Positions 7,822 through 18,494 of a stretch of 64,000 nt of DNA are shown piece by piece. The translations under genes and the position numbers were made by a program. The notes under the pieces are model-generated. The model was not told where the DNA came from. It worked only from the letters and a program-made list of their open reading frames with translations, and did not search any database. How positions within the stretch are numbered: the stretch's first letter is position 1; each line of letters begins with the position of its first letter. Origin of the DNA: Falsiroseomonas sp050563525 (GTDB lineage: Bacteria; Pseudomonadota; Alphaproteobacteria; Acetobacterales; Acetobacteraceae); the NCBI RefSeq assembly GCF_050563525.1, contig NZ_JBNXUN010000015.1, forward strand, positions 1 through 64,000, in the 5' to 3' direction.

Positions 7822-10194
7822 ATGAATGGTGAAGACGGGAAACATCGGTCGCATCTCCCGATGCGAAACACGGAGCGGACGCGCTTCATCGCTTACGACG
7901 CCCGCGACCCGGACAGCAAGTTCCCGCCGATCCCGCAGCTGCGACCGCCGAAGGGCGCGCCCAATGTTCTGGTGATCCTGATCGACGATGCCGGCTTCGG
8001 CGCATCCAGTGCCTTCGGCGGACCATGCCAGACGCCAAACGCCGAGGCGCTCGCCGCGGGCGGACTGAAGCTCAACCGCTTCCACACCACGGCGCTCTGC
8101 TCTCCCACGCGCCAGGCCCTGCTGACCGGACGAAACCACCACTCCGCCGGCATGGGCGGCATAACCGAGATCGCGACCGGTGCGCCGGGCTATTCTTCAG
8201 TTCTGCCCAACTCCATGTCGCCGCTAGCCAAAACCCTTAAGTTGAACGGCTACAACACGGCACAGTTCGGCAAGTGCCATGAGGTGCCGGTGTGGCAGAC
8301 CAGTCCGGCCGGTCCATTCGATGCCTGGCCCACCGGCGGTGGAGGCTTTGAGTATTTCTACGGCTTCGTCGGAGGCGAGGCGAACCAGTGGTACCCCACA
8401 CTTTTCGAGGGCACGCGACCCGTCGAGCCGAAGAAGACGCCCGAAGAAGGCTACCATCTCATGGAAGACATGACCGACAAGGCCATGAGCTGGATCTCGC
8501 AACAGCAGGCACTGGCGCCGGACAAGCCGTTCTTCGTCTACTTCGCACCGGGCGCAACCCACGCTCCGCACCACGTACCAAAGAATTGGGCCGACAAATA
8601 CAAGGGGCAGTTCGATCAGGGTTGGGACAAGCTGCGTGAGGAGACCCTCGCGCGCCAGAAGAAGCTCGGCGTGATCCCCGAGGATGCGGAATTGACCGCG
8701 CCCAATGCCGACGTCCCGAAGTGGGATGAAATGCCGGAGCACTTCAAGCCGTTCCTCGCACGCGAAATGGAAGTTTATGCAGGCTTCATGGAGTACACCG
8801 ACCATCACGTCGGCCGGCTGATCGACGGGCTGAAGAAGCTCGGCGCGTTCGAGGAGACGCTGATCTACTACATCATCGGCGACAACGGCGCCTCTGCCGA
8901 GGGCGGGATCAATGGCGCGTTCAATGAGATGAGCTACTTTAACGGCCTGCAGGACTTCGAGACGCCAGACTACCTGAATGCGCGCCTCGATAAGCTTGGA
9001 GGGCCTGAATCCTACAACCACTATGCCGTGGGCTGGGCCCTGGCGATGAACACGCCTTACCAGTGGACCAAGCAGGTTGCCTCGCATTGGGGCGGTACGC
9101 GCAACGGCACCATCGTGTCCTGGCCGAAGGGTATCAGCGCCAAGGGGGAACTGCGTAGCCAGTTCACCCATGTGATCGACGTCGCGCCCACGATCTTGGA
9201 AGCTGCGGGGATCCCAGAGCCTGTGTCTGTCGACGCGATTGCGCAGGATCCAATCGAGGGCGTGAGCATGCTCTACGCCTTCAACGACGCGAAGGCGCCC
9301 GAGCACCACGAGACGCAGTATTTCGAGATGTTCTGTAACCGCGGCATCTACCACAAGGGCTGGACCGCGGTGACCAAACACCGCACGCCCTGGGCCTCCT
9401 TGGACAAGCCGGTGCCTGCCCTCGACGACGATGTGTGGGAACTCTACGACCCCGGTGATTGGAGCCAGGCACGCAACATCGCAACGGAGAAACCGGAGAA
9501 GCTGCAGGAGTTGCAGCGCCTCTGGTTGATCGAGGCGGGACGCTACAAGGTCTTGCCACTTGATGACCGGATGATGGAGAAGATGAACCCCGATACCGCG
9601 GGGCGTCCGGTGCTGATCCGCGGCAAGACCCAGTTGCTTCTGGGCGGCATGGGTCGACTTTCGGAGAATTGCGTCCTCAACCTGAAGAACAAGTCACACG
9701 CCGTGACGGCCCAGATCGTTGTCCCGGCTCAGGGTGCTGAAGGAGTGATCATCTCCCAGGGCGCCAACATCGGTGGCTGGAGCCTCTACGCCAAGGGCGG
9801 CAAGTTGAAGTACTGCTACAACTGGGGCGGCTTGAAGCACTTCATGGTGGAATCGTCCGAGCCCATTCCGCCCGGTGCGCATCAGGTTCGCATGGAGTTC
9901 GCGTATGCCGGTGGCGGCCTGGGTAAGGGCGGCATCGCGACGCTTTACATTGATGGCAGGAAAGTCGGCGAAGGTGAGATAGGCGCGACGCTGGCGATCG
10001 TCTTCTCGGCCGATGACGGCTGCGACGTGGGCGAGGACAGCGGCGCGCCTGTGTCGCCCGACTATCCACCTGGCAGTAACCACTTCAACGGCCGCGTGAA
10101 GGGCGTGGAACTCGCCATCGCCGACGCGGCGGAGAACTCGGATCACCTGGTCGATCCGATGGACGCCGTGCGCATGGCGCTAGCACGCCAGTAA
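7822..10194 (+). CDS. Arylsulfatase, formylglycine-dependent, Cys type
   Basis: This enzyme hydrolyses sulfate esters. The 790-residue chain contains the sulfatase signature LCSPTRQALLTGRN with Cys93 as the residue that becomes formylglycine. The metal-binding start NVLVILIDDAGFG lies upstream (D55, D56), and further metal/substrate motifs follow (TAQFGKCHEVP, YIIGDNGASAEGG, SHWGGTRNGTIVSWPKG). The C-terminal third (from about residue 600) is a beta-sandwich-like accessory domain with GGWSLYAKGGKLKYCYN. The ATG at 7822 has AGGAG seven bases upstream; an earlier in-frame start at 7771 lacks one. No signal peptide is seen, so the enzyme is probably cytoplasmic. An anaerobic-type sulfatase maturase is encoded 2.3 kb downstream and is the obvious activator. 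The natural substrate cannot be told from sequence. Confidence 0.93.
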   Translation: MNGEDGKHRSHLPMRNTERTRFIAYDARDPDSKFPPIPQLRPPKGAPNVLVILIDDAGFGASSAFGGPCQTPNAEALAAGGLKLNRFHTTALCSPTRQALLTGRNHHSAGMGGITEIATGAPGYSSVLPNSMSPLAKTLKLNGYNTAQFGKCHEVPVWQTSPAGPFDAWPTGGGGFEYFYGFVGGEANQWYPTLFEGTRPVEPKKTPEEGYHLMEDMTDKAMSWISQQQALAPDKPFFVYFAPGATHAPHHVPKNWADKYKGQFDQGWDKLREETLARQKKLGVIPEDAELTAPNADVPKWDEMPEHFKPFLAREMEVYAGFMEYTDHHVGRLIDGLKKLGAFEETLIYYIIGDNGASAEGGINGAFNEMSYFNGLQDFETPDYLNARLDKLGGPESYNHYAVGWALAMNTPYQWTKQVASHWGGTRNGTIVSWPKGISAKGELRSQFTHVIDVAPTILEAAGIPEPVSVDAIAQDPIEGVSMLYAFNDAKAPEHHETQYFEMFCNRGIYHKGWTAVTKHRTPWASLDKPVPALDDDVWELYDPGDWSQARNIATEKPEKLQELQRLWLIEAGRYKVLPLDDRMMEKMNPDTAGRPVLIRGKTQLLLGGMGRLSENCVLNLKNKSHAVTAQIVVPAQGAEGVIISQGANIGGWSLYAKGGKLKYCYNWGGLKHFMVESSEPIPPGAHQVRMEFAYAGGGLGKGGIATLYIDGRKVGEGEIGATLAIVFSADDGCDVGEDSGAPVSPDYPPGSNHFNGRVKGVELAIADAAENSDHLVDPMDAVRMALARQ

Positions 10195-10203
10195 AGAACG
10201 GGA

Positions 10204-10239
10204 CGGGCGGCCACCGCGCCGATGGGCCTTGGCCGCCCG
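10204..10239 (+). terminator. Hairpin after the arylsulfatase gene, possible terminator
   Basis: A perfect 10-bp inverted repeat (CGGGCGGCCA at 10204-10213 and TGGCCGCCCG at 10230-10239, 16-base loop) begins ten bases after the sulfatase stop. No T-tract follows, so intrinsic termination is uncertain; it may instead stabilise the mRNA 3' end. Confidence 0.4.
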
Positions 10240-10263
10240 CCTACCCGCCGAGGCTGCCCTGGC

Positions 10264-11478
10264 TTGACCAAACGAGGGACCGATACGGAGGCGACGCTGC
10301 AGACCACAACGGAGCTGATCGGGGATCGGCAGTTGACCTCGGTGCCGACGCTGATGGCGGGACCGCTGCATGGCCTCGGCGTGCGGTTGGGGTTGATAAG
10401 GCCCGACTCCGCGAACACGCTTCTGCTCGGCCTTGCGATCGCCGGCCTGCTCTGGGCAGTCCTCATGCTTTTGGCGGCGGCCACCGGTACGCTCAACCAA
10501 CTCCTGTCGCTGTCGGTCATCGCAGGCCATGTGCGGATTCTTGTAGCCCTGCCACTGATCCTCGCCTGCGAGGGCGTAGTTGAGGCCGCGCTCGGGCCCT
10601 TCGTGCGCGGGCTCATGGTCTCCGAAATCGTGCGTGGCGCTGCGGTGACGGCACTTCAGCGAGAGTGCGACCGGTTCAACCGGCTGACGTCCTCACGCCT
10701 GCCGGAGGTGCTGCTGTTCATCGTCGCGACGGTGCCCGACTGGGTCTCCATGGACGTCCCTGTGTTCGGGGCGACGGCCATGCGTCCGGTCCATACGGGA
10801 GCCGAGATGCCTGCTGCAGGCCTTTGGTACTGGCTCGTTTGCCTGCCGGTGTTCCGCTTCCTGCTACTGCGCGCAGTCTTCCGCCTCGGCGTGTGGTACC
10901 TCTTGCTGTGGCGGCTCTCCCGCATCGAGTTGAACCTCGTACCTACCCATCCGGACCGGGTGGGGGGCTTGCGGTTCGTCGCAGAGGTTCAGCTAGGCTT
11001 CATCCTGTTGACCGCTGCTGTAGCCACGGTCGTCTCTGCGGCGATCGCTGAACAGATCGCCACACAGGGTGGTCACCTGCGAAGTCACTACGGCACCATC
11101 GTCGTCACGCTGCTTGCCTGCGCGACGGCATTCATCGCGCCGTTGCTCATGTTCGCCGGTCGGCTTTGGCGGGTACGGCTGCGCGGCCGTGCCGCGTACG
11201 CGGACTTGGCGGCAGGCTATGTGGGCGCCTTCGATGCGAAGTGGCTATGCGGTGGCGCAGGGGAGCGTGATCTGCTCGGCAGCGCCGACCTGCAAAGCCT
11301 CGCGGATCTTGGAAATAGTGTTCAGGTCATCGATGAGATGAAGATTGCGCCCGTCACACAGGAGATGGTGGTGCAGTACGCGATGGCGGGGATCATTCCC
11401 ATGCTGCCACTTCTGCTCTTCGAGTTCCCAATGGATGAGATCGCCGCCCACGTGCTCGAGAAGTTGCTTGGCGCCTGA
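10264..11478 (+). CDS. Polytopic inner-membrane protein of unknown function
   Basis: About 405 residues from the TTG at 10264; an ATG at 10222 is in frame but lies inside the hairpin after the sulfatase gene, so I prefer the later start. Around seven hydrophobic segments are visible, for example LLLGLAIAGLLWAVLMLLAA, LVALPLILACEGVVEA, WLVCLPVFRFLLLRAVF, FILLTAAVATVVSAAIA and a C-terminal GIIPMLPLLLFEFP. Charged loops include LVPTHPDRVGGLRFVAEVQ and DLQSLADLGNSVQVIDEM, patterns seen in many proteobacterial hypothetical membrane proteins. No known transporter motif is recognised. It lies between the sulfatase and its maturase on the same strand and may belong to that unit. Confidence 0.75.
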   Translation: MTKRGTDTEATLQTTTELIGDRQLTSVPTLMAGPLHGLGVRLGLIRPDSANTLLLGLAIAGLLWAVLMLLAAATGTLNQLLSLSVIAGHVRILVALPLILACEGVVEAALGPFVRGLMVSEIVRGAAVTALQRECDRFNRLTSSRLPEVLLFIVATVPDWVSMDVPVFGATAMRPVHTGAEMPAAGLWYWLVCLPVFRFLLLRAVFRLGVWYLLLWRLSRIELNLVPTHPDRVGGLRFVAEVQLGFILLTAAVATVVSAAIAEQIATQGGHLRSHYGTIVVTLLACATAFIAPLLMFAGRLWRVRLRGRAAYADLAAGYVGAFDAKWLCGGAGERDLLGSADLQSLADLGNSVQVIDEMKIAPVTQEMVVQYAMAGIIPMLPLLLFEFPMDEIAAHVLEKLLGA

Positions 11479-11685
11479 CACGGCCGGTGCACCGCGCGCA
11501 TGGCGGGTTTTGGATAGCGGCCGCCAATCGGGCGCCCTACTCGTTGGATGCCGGACCTAACAGGCCGCTGTTGATGCGGACCGAGGCATAGTGGTGCAGA
11601 GGAGGTCGACCGTGCAGCAACTCCGGCTCGCTGCGATAGCGATCCATGTGGCGATCCGCGTCCATGGGTCGAAAGGCGGACGCAC

Positions 11686-12090
11686 ATGACGACCGTCCTC
11701 AAGGAAATCGGCGCAAGTCTGGTTACGCGTTTGACGAGCAATCAGCTCTCGACGTTGCGCACCATCATGTCGGCGGATCGGACGCTGATGGCGTGGGTAC
11801 GGACGTCGCTGTCTCTCCAAAGCTTCGGGTTCACGATCTACAAAGTGCTCCAGGGCTTCGTTGTGGAAGGCCAGGTGGTATCGCCGACACTGCCAATGCG
11901 TGTGGGCCTGGTTCTTTCCTTCGCGAGCGTCCTGGCGATGATCATGGGCATCCTCGAGTACCGGCACACTCTGCAGATGCTCGACGTGGAGAGGGTCCTT
12001 CGCCTCGGGCGCCTCACGGTCCTTCTGGCGCTGCTGATCTCGCTCACCGGCGTCGTGCTCTTCATTGCGATCGCCGCGCGCCTCGTCTGA
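11686..12090 (+). CDS. DUF202 family small membrane protein (YidH-like)
   Basis: The 134-residue protein has the DUF202 hallmark near its N-terminus (LSADRT-type motif, here IMSADRTLMAWVRTSLSLQ, followed by a GFTIYKVLQG stretch). Three transmembrane segments are predicted, at roughly residues 38-56, 68-92 and 108-132. DUF202/YidH proteins are inner-membrane proteins without an assigned activity. It sits 12 bases upstream of another small membrane protein gene and shares the direction of the sulfatase maturase, so the three are probably one transcription unit. Confidence 0.85.
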   Translation: MTTVLKEIGASLVTRLTSNQLSTLRTIMSADRTLMAWVRTSLSLQSFGFTIYKVLQGFVVEGQVVSPTLPMRVGLVLSFASVLAMIMGILEYRHTLQMLDVERVLRLGRLTVLLALLISLTGVVLFIAIAARLV

Positions 12091-12102
12091 CAGAGGTCTC
12101 AC

Positions 12103-12504
12103 ATGGACAGCATCTGGACCATCATTGCCGCGGAGTTCGCCGAGCGGGCCGGGGGACCACTTTCACTTCGGCTTATCCTGCAGCCTCTCGTCGCCTCCAT
12201 CCTTGCGATCCGCGCGGGCCTTCACGATGCAGCCGCAGGGAAGGCGCCCTTCGGCTGGAAACTTCTATCCGTTCGGGCGGACCGCGCTGAGCTTATCCGG
12301 GACGCCTGGAAGAGTATCGGAAAGGTCTTCCTGCTCGCGATCGGGCTCGATATTGCCTATCAAGTCATCCTGCACGGTGATGTGCTGCTGCGTCAGGCGA
12401 TCATCCTCGCGGTACTGATCGCGCTAATTCCCTATCTGATCCTGCGCGGCGTCACGACACGCGTTGCGCGCACAATGCGGAGCAGAAAGCATGATGCAGC
12501 GTGA
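12103..12504 (+). CDS. Small inner-membrane protein of unknown function
   Basis: A 133-residue protein with three hydrophobic segments (around LILQPLVASILAI, VFLLAIGLDIAYQVIL and AIILAVLIALIPYLILRGV) and a basic C-terminus (RTMRSRKHDAA). I recognise no named family. It lies 12 bases after the DUF202 gene, and its 3' end overlaps the maturase gene by 14 bases, a strong sign of a shared operon. Confidence 0.72.
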   Translation: MDSIWTIIAAEFAERAGGPLSLRLILQPLVASILAIRAGLHDAAAGKAPFGWKLLSVRADRAELIRDAWKSIGKVFLLAIGLDIAYQVILHGDVLLRQAIILAVLIALIPYLILRGVTTRVARTMRSRKHDAA

Positions 12505-13735
12505 AACGGCCGCCTACCACCTCCTCGCAAAGCCAGCAAGCGCGGCGTGCAATCTCGGTTGCCAGTACTGCTTTTTCTTGTCGAAGGAAAACCTTTATCC
12601 GGGCGAGAGCCACCTGATGCCGGAGCAGCGGCTAGAGCAGTATATCAAGCAGCTGCTGGAATCCTCGCCCGGGCCGGAAGTGCAGGTCGCCTGGCAGGGC
12701 GGCGAGCCGATGCTGCGCGGGCTCGACTTCTTCCGAAAATCGGTCGAGCTTGCCGAGCGCTATCGCAAGCCATACCAGGTCGTCCTCCACACGATCCAGA
12801 CCAACGGCACGTTGATCGACGACGTGTGGGCCGCCTTCTTCAAGCGTCACGACTATCTCGTCGGCATCAGCTTGGATGGACCGCGCGACCTGCATGATGC
12901 CTACCGCGTCAACAAGAAGGGTCAGGGCAGTTTCGACGACGTGCTGCGCGGATGGGATACGCTCCGCCGCCATGGTGTGCGGACCAACGTTCTCTGTACG
13001 GTGCATGCTGCCAATGCGGATCACCCCTTGGAGGTCTATCGCTTTTTCCGTGACCAACTCGGCGCGCAGTTCATCCAGTTAATCCCGATCGTCGAGCGAG
13101 CCACCAGCGAAACGCTGGACGTGGCGAACCGCGGTTGGGGGGGGCTGCGCGGCATCGATCGGCCGCTTTACCGGCAGGACGGTTCGCTCGTCACACACCG
13201 CACAGTCGGCGCGGAGCAGTTTGGCCGCTTCCTTATCGGCGTATTCGACGAGTGGGTCCAGCACGATATTGGCAGGGTCTTTGTGACCACCTTCGATGTT
13301 GCGCTCGGTAGCTGGCTCGGACAGCACAACCTCTGCATTGTCGCGCCGCGCTGCGGCGATGCTCTGGTTCTGGAACACAACGGCGACGTCTATTCCTGTG
13401 ATCATTTCGTCGAGCCAGGTCACCTTCTTGGCAATATCGACCGGATGTCGCTGCACACGCTTGTCACATCAGAAAAGCAGCGCCGGTTTGGTGACGCGAA
13501 ATTCGATACGCTGCCACGCTACTGCAGGGAGTGCCCGGTCCTGTTCGCCTGCTATGGCGAATGCCCTCGCAACCGTTTCATCGAGACGCCGGATGGGCAA
13601 GCCGGATTGAATTACCTCTGTGCCGGCTATAAGGCATTCTTCGAGCATATCGATGGGCCGATGCGGGTCATGGCGGATCTCGTGCGGCGGGGACGCTACG
13701 CCGACGAGTATGTTTGGCAGCCTGACGTACGGTAG
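12491..13735 (+). CDS. Anaerobic sulfatase maturase (radical SAM, SPASM)
   Basis: Radical SAM enzyme that oxidises the sulfatase active-site Cys or Ser to formylglycine without oxygen. In the 414-residue product the [4Fe-4S] cluster motif CNLGCQYC gives Cys20, Cys24 and Cys27. It is followed by the SAM-binding WQGGEPMLRG and the ISLDGPRDLHDAYR box typical of the AslB/anSME branch. The C-terminal SPASM region carries the expected extra Cys clusters (YSCDHFVEPG, YCRECPVLFACYGECPRNR, NYLCAGYKAFF). The start is the ATG pair at 12491/12494, with GGAG eight bases upstream. Its natural substrate is very likely the Cys-type arylsulfatase of this cluster. The requirement for radical SAM chemistry suggests activation under low oxygen. 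Confidence 0.93.
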   Translation: MMQRETAAYHLLAKPASAACNLGCQYCFFLSKENLYPGESHLMPEQRLEQYIKQLLESSPGPEVQVAWQGGEPMLRGLDFFRKSVELAERYRKPYQVVLHTIQTNGTLIDDVWAAFFKRHDYLVGISLDGPRDLHDAYRVNKKGQGSFDDVLRGWDTLRRHGVRTNVLCTVHAANADHPLEVYRFFRDQLGAQFIQLIPIVERATSETLDVANRGWGGLRGIDRPLYRQDGSLVTHRTVGAEQFGRFLIGVFDEWVQHDIGRVFVTTFDVALGSWLGQHNLCIVAPRCGDALVLEHNGDVYSCDHFVEPGHLLGNIDRMSLHTLVTSEKQRRFGDAKFDTLPRYCRECPVLFACYGECPRNRFIETPDGQAGLNYLCAGYKAFFEHIDGPMRVMADLVRRGRYADEYVWQPDVR

Positions 13736-13996
13736 GAGGCGCGCTGCGAAGCACGAAGGGCGGAAAAACGAGTACGCCCGCGCACGGGATAGCCGGTTCT
13801 GGCACGGGTTTCTGCAGGGCGTTGGGCAGCAGCACCGCGCCATCACGCAGCTGGGTTAGGGCAACCGACCAGTGTTCGGTCCTGCTAATTCAGCGCCAAC
13901 ACTGCGGCAGGTTCCCACCGCCTTGAAGCCCGTCCGGGAAGACATTGCATCGCCTGAATCGGTTATGATTCGCTGCTTTTCGCGGACGACTTGCGG

Positions 13997-14240
13997 GAGC
14001 AGACGGATGCCGTGGACGGTGGAGCATCGGGGTGCAGCGGATCGGCGCGGCCTGCGCCATTCCTCTGACCTGACGGACGCGGAATGGGCGCGAACCGTCG
14101 AGCGCACCATTGTATGGATCAGCCGCAACCGCCGCCTCGCCCGCGACTTCGAGCGGCACTGCCGCATCGCCGCCGCCTTCGTTCGCATGGCCATGATCCG
14201 CATCATGCTTCGGCGGCTGGCGGCAAAGTCTTCAGCGTGA
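13997..14240 (+). pseudogene. IS5-family transposase remnant with internal deletion
   Basis: The N-terminal signature (GLRHSSDLTDAEWA) runs directly into the C-terminal signature (VERTIVWISRNRRLARDFER and AFVRMAMIRIMLRRLA). The intervening catalytic DDE core, about 200 residues in full-length relatives, is missing. The frame stays open through the junction, giving a MITE-like product. It lies just downstream of the maturase gene; clear terminal repeats were not identified. Confidence 0.7.
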
Positions 14241-14278
14241 ACCCGATCTTCCCGGATGGGCTCTGAAAAATTCTGGCT

Positions 14279-14596
14279 GTGTGGTTCGAGGTGCGGCTGA
14301 TACAGCGCAAGGTGCGCGAACCTTCCGCCGCCGATCTGGACGAGCGGCATCGTGGGCTTGATGAGAACTGGGGCAGCCTCTCCACGGAGCGGCGACGTGA
14401 GGCGGAGGAACGGTTCCGCCGCGGCATGGGCCTCCAGGGGCCGAACGCGGAGGGAATGCGCCAACGTTGGCAGGGCATGGCGCCCGGCCAGCGCCAGGAA
14501 CTAATGTACGGCTCTCATCGGATGGGCCGGGCAGGTTCATCCCGGCGAGATCCGCCAGGCGACCCCCGCCCGGCGCCGCCGCGCCAGGGCAACTGA
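14279..14596 (+). CDS. Possible DUF3106-like fragment
   Basis: The 105-residue frame contains ENWGSLSTERRREAEERFR and RWQGMAPGQRQELM, which resemble the charged helical repeats of DUF3106-type proteins of unknown function (patterns like RW..M.PEQRQ). There is no signal peptide, and the start (GTG) is weak. It lies 38 bases after the transposase remnant, so it may be a gene truncated by the insertion. The C-terminus is Pro/Arg-rich and unremarkable. Confidence 0.35.
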   Translation: MWFEVRLIQRKVREPSAADLDERHRGLDENWGSLSTERRREAEERFRRGMGLQGPNAEGMRQRWQGMAPGQRQELMYGSHRMGRAGSSRRDPPGDPRPAPPRQGN

Positions 14597-14869
14597 ACGG
14601 CCCGCGCCCAAGCCTTGACTCGTCAGGCCGAACCTCGAGCCATGGTCTAGGCAGTGATGAGGAGGGTCAGCCGGCGAAGACCTCGTTGAGCAGGCCGCGC
14701 CAGCGTTCCTGCTGCCTTCGATCCAGGTGAACATCCCCGCTGGTCGCTTCCCGGGTGCGGAGAAGAATGATGCCCACTACCTGCGCATCCCGGTAAGCAG
14801 AAGGGGGAACGGTTGCGCTCGGCTGAACTGCCGAACCGGGCGCCTCAGCGCACCCGCCTGACGCAGGCG
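14597..14869. other. Intergenic, no recognisable gene
   Basis: Nothing convincing is seen on either strand. Minus-strand frames here may be the eroded 3' end of the pseudogene that follows. Confidence 0.3.
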
Positions 14870-15333
14870 CCGTCGTGGAGAGCGCTTGGCGGGAACGGGT
14901 GACGGTCTCGACTGGTGCTACGCCCTCGGCAACCTTGGCTCTGCGCACGGCACGGAGGGCGACCTCAACGCGCCGCGCGATCCTGCGCCACGAACTGTGC
15001 CCAGCCTCCGCCGCGCCGGAACAGCGCGCTGACCGGCATCAGCACTGTATCTTCGGCGTCTCGACTGCAATCTACGCATCCACACCAAAGCGGTCGCCAA
15101 ACCCCACCCAGGCCCCCCGCGCGCGTAGCCGATGATGTCATCAACCAGCGCTGCGACCTCCAGGTCATGCGCGCGCGACATGCCTTCCAGCACCTCCACC
15201 TGGACGGGGTCGCCTCTCGCATGCCACGCCGCTCGGCCTGACGCCGACCGAGCCCTTCCTGCGCGATCGGGTCGAGGCGGAGATCGGCGTTGCGCGACAC
15301 GCGGAGTTCCGCGCCTGCCGGCAGGCCTGTCAC
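14870..15333 (-). pseudogene. Broken gene, possibly an RND/HlyD-type periplasmic adaptor
   Basis: Only pieces in different frames are readable. One frame (GTG start at 15333) gives TGLPAGAELRVSRNADLRLD; a second gives EVLEGMSRAHDLEVAALVDD. The first frame then resumes with DTVLMPVSALFRRGGGWAQF, which looks like the beta-barrel segment of a membrane-fusion (HlyD) adaptor, and a third frame continues with AKVAEGVAPVETV. At least two frameshifts are therefore needed. The start overlaps the stop of the upstream small membrane gene (GTGA), suggesting a former operon. The family guess rests on a short segment. Confidence 0.35.
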
Positions 15334-15632
15334 GGCCTGGGTCGGCTGCGCTGGGCCGCTCGCAGCCGGGTTTGCACGAAGCGCTGCCCTTCTGCCGCCA
15401 GCACACCGGGCAGGCGCGCCATCTCTCGCGCGGCGCGGAAGGGGCGGCGATCATTGACTGCCACGAGGGCATCGCCGCGTTCCATGCGGTCGAACTGCAG
15501 CCCGACCATGCTGTCCATCGCGTCCCACCAGAACAGGCCGAGCACCACCATCGGCACCGCCAGCGGGATGCCGAGCACGGTCAGTGCGGTGTGCAGGGGG
15601 AGCAGGCCATGCAACGATACCATCGTCCGCAC
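15330..15632 (-). CDS. Small membrane protein of unknown function
   Basis: About 100 residues with one or two hydrophobic segments (LLPLHTALTVLGIPLAVPMVVLGLFWWDAM) followed by a charged helical tail (ALVAVNDRRPFRAAREMARL). I do not recognise a family. It lies 52 bases downstream of groEL on the same strand, and its stop overlaps the start of the broken adaptor-like gene. It may itself be a fragment. Confidence 0.4.
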   Translation of the reverse strand: MRTMVSLHGLLPLHTALTVLGIPLAVPMVVLGLFWWDAMDSMVGLQFDRMERGDALVAVNDRRPFRAAREMARLPGVLAAEGQRFVQTRLRAAQRSRPRP

Positions 15633-15684
15633 CGCGAGGCGCCAGCCCGCCCGGCCGATCGCATGCCGCCGGTAACGCGCAAGG

Positions 15685-17307
<1,623 letters not shown>

Positions 17308-17350
17308 TACTACCTCCATCCGAAGGTTGCTCCGGCCTGGTGGCCGGCCA

Positions 17351-17866
17351 TCACGGACCTTGCTTGATGTCGATCTTGCGCTGCTGCGCGGCTGCGTCCG
17401 CCCTCTTGGGCAGCGTCACCGTCAGCACGCCCTTGTCGAAGCTCGCCGCGGCTCGCGCCTGGTCGACGCCACGAGGAAGCTGGAAGGAACCGAAGCGGCG
17501 CTTCGCGAAGCGATAGTTTTCTGTCTTCTTCTCGTGCTCGTCCTTCTTTCTTGATCATCAGCACGCCGTCCGAAAGCGCGAGTTCCACGTCGTTGGCATC
17601 CATGCCCGGCAACTTCGCCTCGATCCGGAATTCCTTTTCCGTCTCCAGCACGTCGATGGCCGGAACGGCGGGGCCGAAGCCGCTCTCGAACCGCCAGAGG
17701 GGCTGTGGCTCGGCCTCCGCGCGGCGCGCCAGGCCGCCTGTTTCATTCCCGCGCCAGAAGCTGTCGAACAGCCGATCCACCTCACTGCGCAGTGCGACGA
17801 ATGGCTGCCAGAAGCTCTCGGCTGGACAGCGCCCGCTGCGAGCGCCTTCTGTTCGGATCTCGCCAT
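17351..17866 (-). pseudogene. Small heat-shock protein (Hsp20) gene with frameshifts
   Basis: The alpha-crystallin domain is clear: FWQPFVALRSEVDRLFDSFW, VPAIDVLETEKEFRIEAKLP, GMDANDVELALSDGVLMIKK. After the KKE codons near 17551 the original frame turns to noise. A neighbouring frame then carries the rest of the domain (TENYRFAKRRFGSFQLPRGV, FDKGVLTVTLPKRADA, ending at a TGA at 17351-17353). A second shift appears near the N-terminus, where ARSEQKALAAGAVQ from the ATG at 17866 is in another frame than ESFWQPF. Either the gene is inactivated or the assembly has indels here. It sits just upstream of groEL, as expected for a heat-shock operon. Confidence 0.75.
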
Positions 17867-18200
17867 GCTTTTCGATCCGCTCATGATCCACATCCTGACT
17901 GCGATTTCATTCGAAGTGCACAGGAAGGGCACGGCCTGTAGTGCTCTTGTGAAGCAGGATATTCCCGCACGGCGGCATGCAGGTTGACCCAGATCAAGCA
18001 CACGGCCGCATCGGCTTCACGAAAAGTTTTTCGCGCCGCATCGATCTTGATGAAGGCGCTGCCGGTGGCGGAGCCGTTGGTGATGCACCGACGACCCGGT
18101 CTCGGCGCATGTTGCCGAACCGAGCGTGAGCATCATTGCCGTTGATGCCACTGGCTCTTCCCTCGAAGGTCGGCGCTGCGGGGTAGGCCTTCACAAGCGC
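17867..18200. other. Intergenic upstream of the heat-shock unit
   Basis: No gene recognised. It should contain the promoter of the hsp20-groEL unit, but I found no clear CIRCE element or sigma-32 type boxes by eye. Confidence 0.35.
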
Positions 18201-18494
18201 TCAGTGCGACATCAGCACCGGCACGGTCATGTGGCGCAGCAGCGTCCGCGTCACGCTGCCCAGCAAGAACTTGTGGACACGCACGTGCCTACAGGGACCG
18301 ATGACGATGAGGTCGGCAGCGAATACGGCGGTGCGGCTGAGGAGGATGTCGCCGGCGCCGATCTCGGCGGTGGCGCTGCGCTCGACAGTCACCGGAAGCC
18401 CGTGGCGAGCCAGATGCCGCGCAATGCTATCGTCAAGCCAGGTGTTGTTGGTCTCGACGGTCCTGTCCCAGGCCACGACGGCCGTGGTGCCCAT
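18201..18494 (-). pseudogene. Universal stress protein (UspA family), internally deleted
   Basis: The readable product keeps the second half of a Usp domain: SIARHLARHGLPVTVE, a helix plus strand ending in LSRTAVFAADLIVIGPCRHVRV, then the nucleotide-binding-type LLGSVTRTLLRHMTVPVLMSH. In front of this, VVAWDRTVETNNT resembles the start of a Usp domain (VAWDGS.EA), but the roughly 50-60 residues that should separate the two are missing. The product is therefore only 97 residues and probably non-functional. Its place near hsp20 and groEL fits a former stress island. Confidence 0.6.

Noticed and set aside
8224..9381. 385-residue minus-strand frame opposite the arylsulfatase
   Set aside because: Shadow of a highly conserved enzyme; no start context and no domain.
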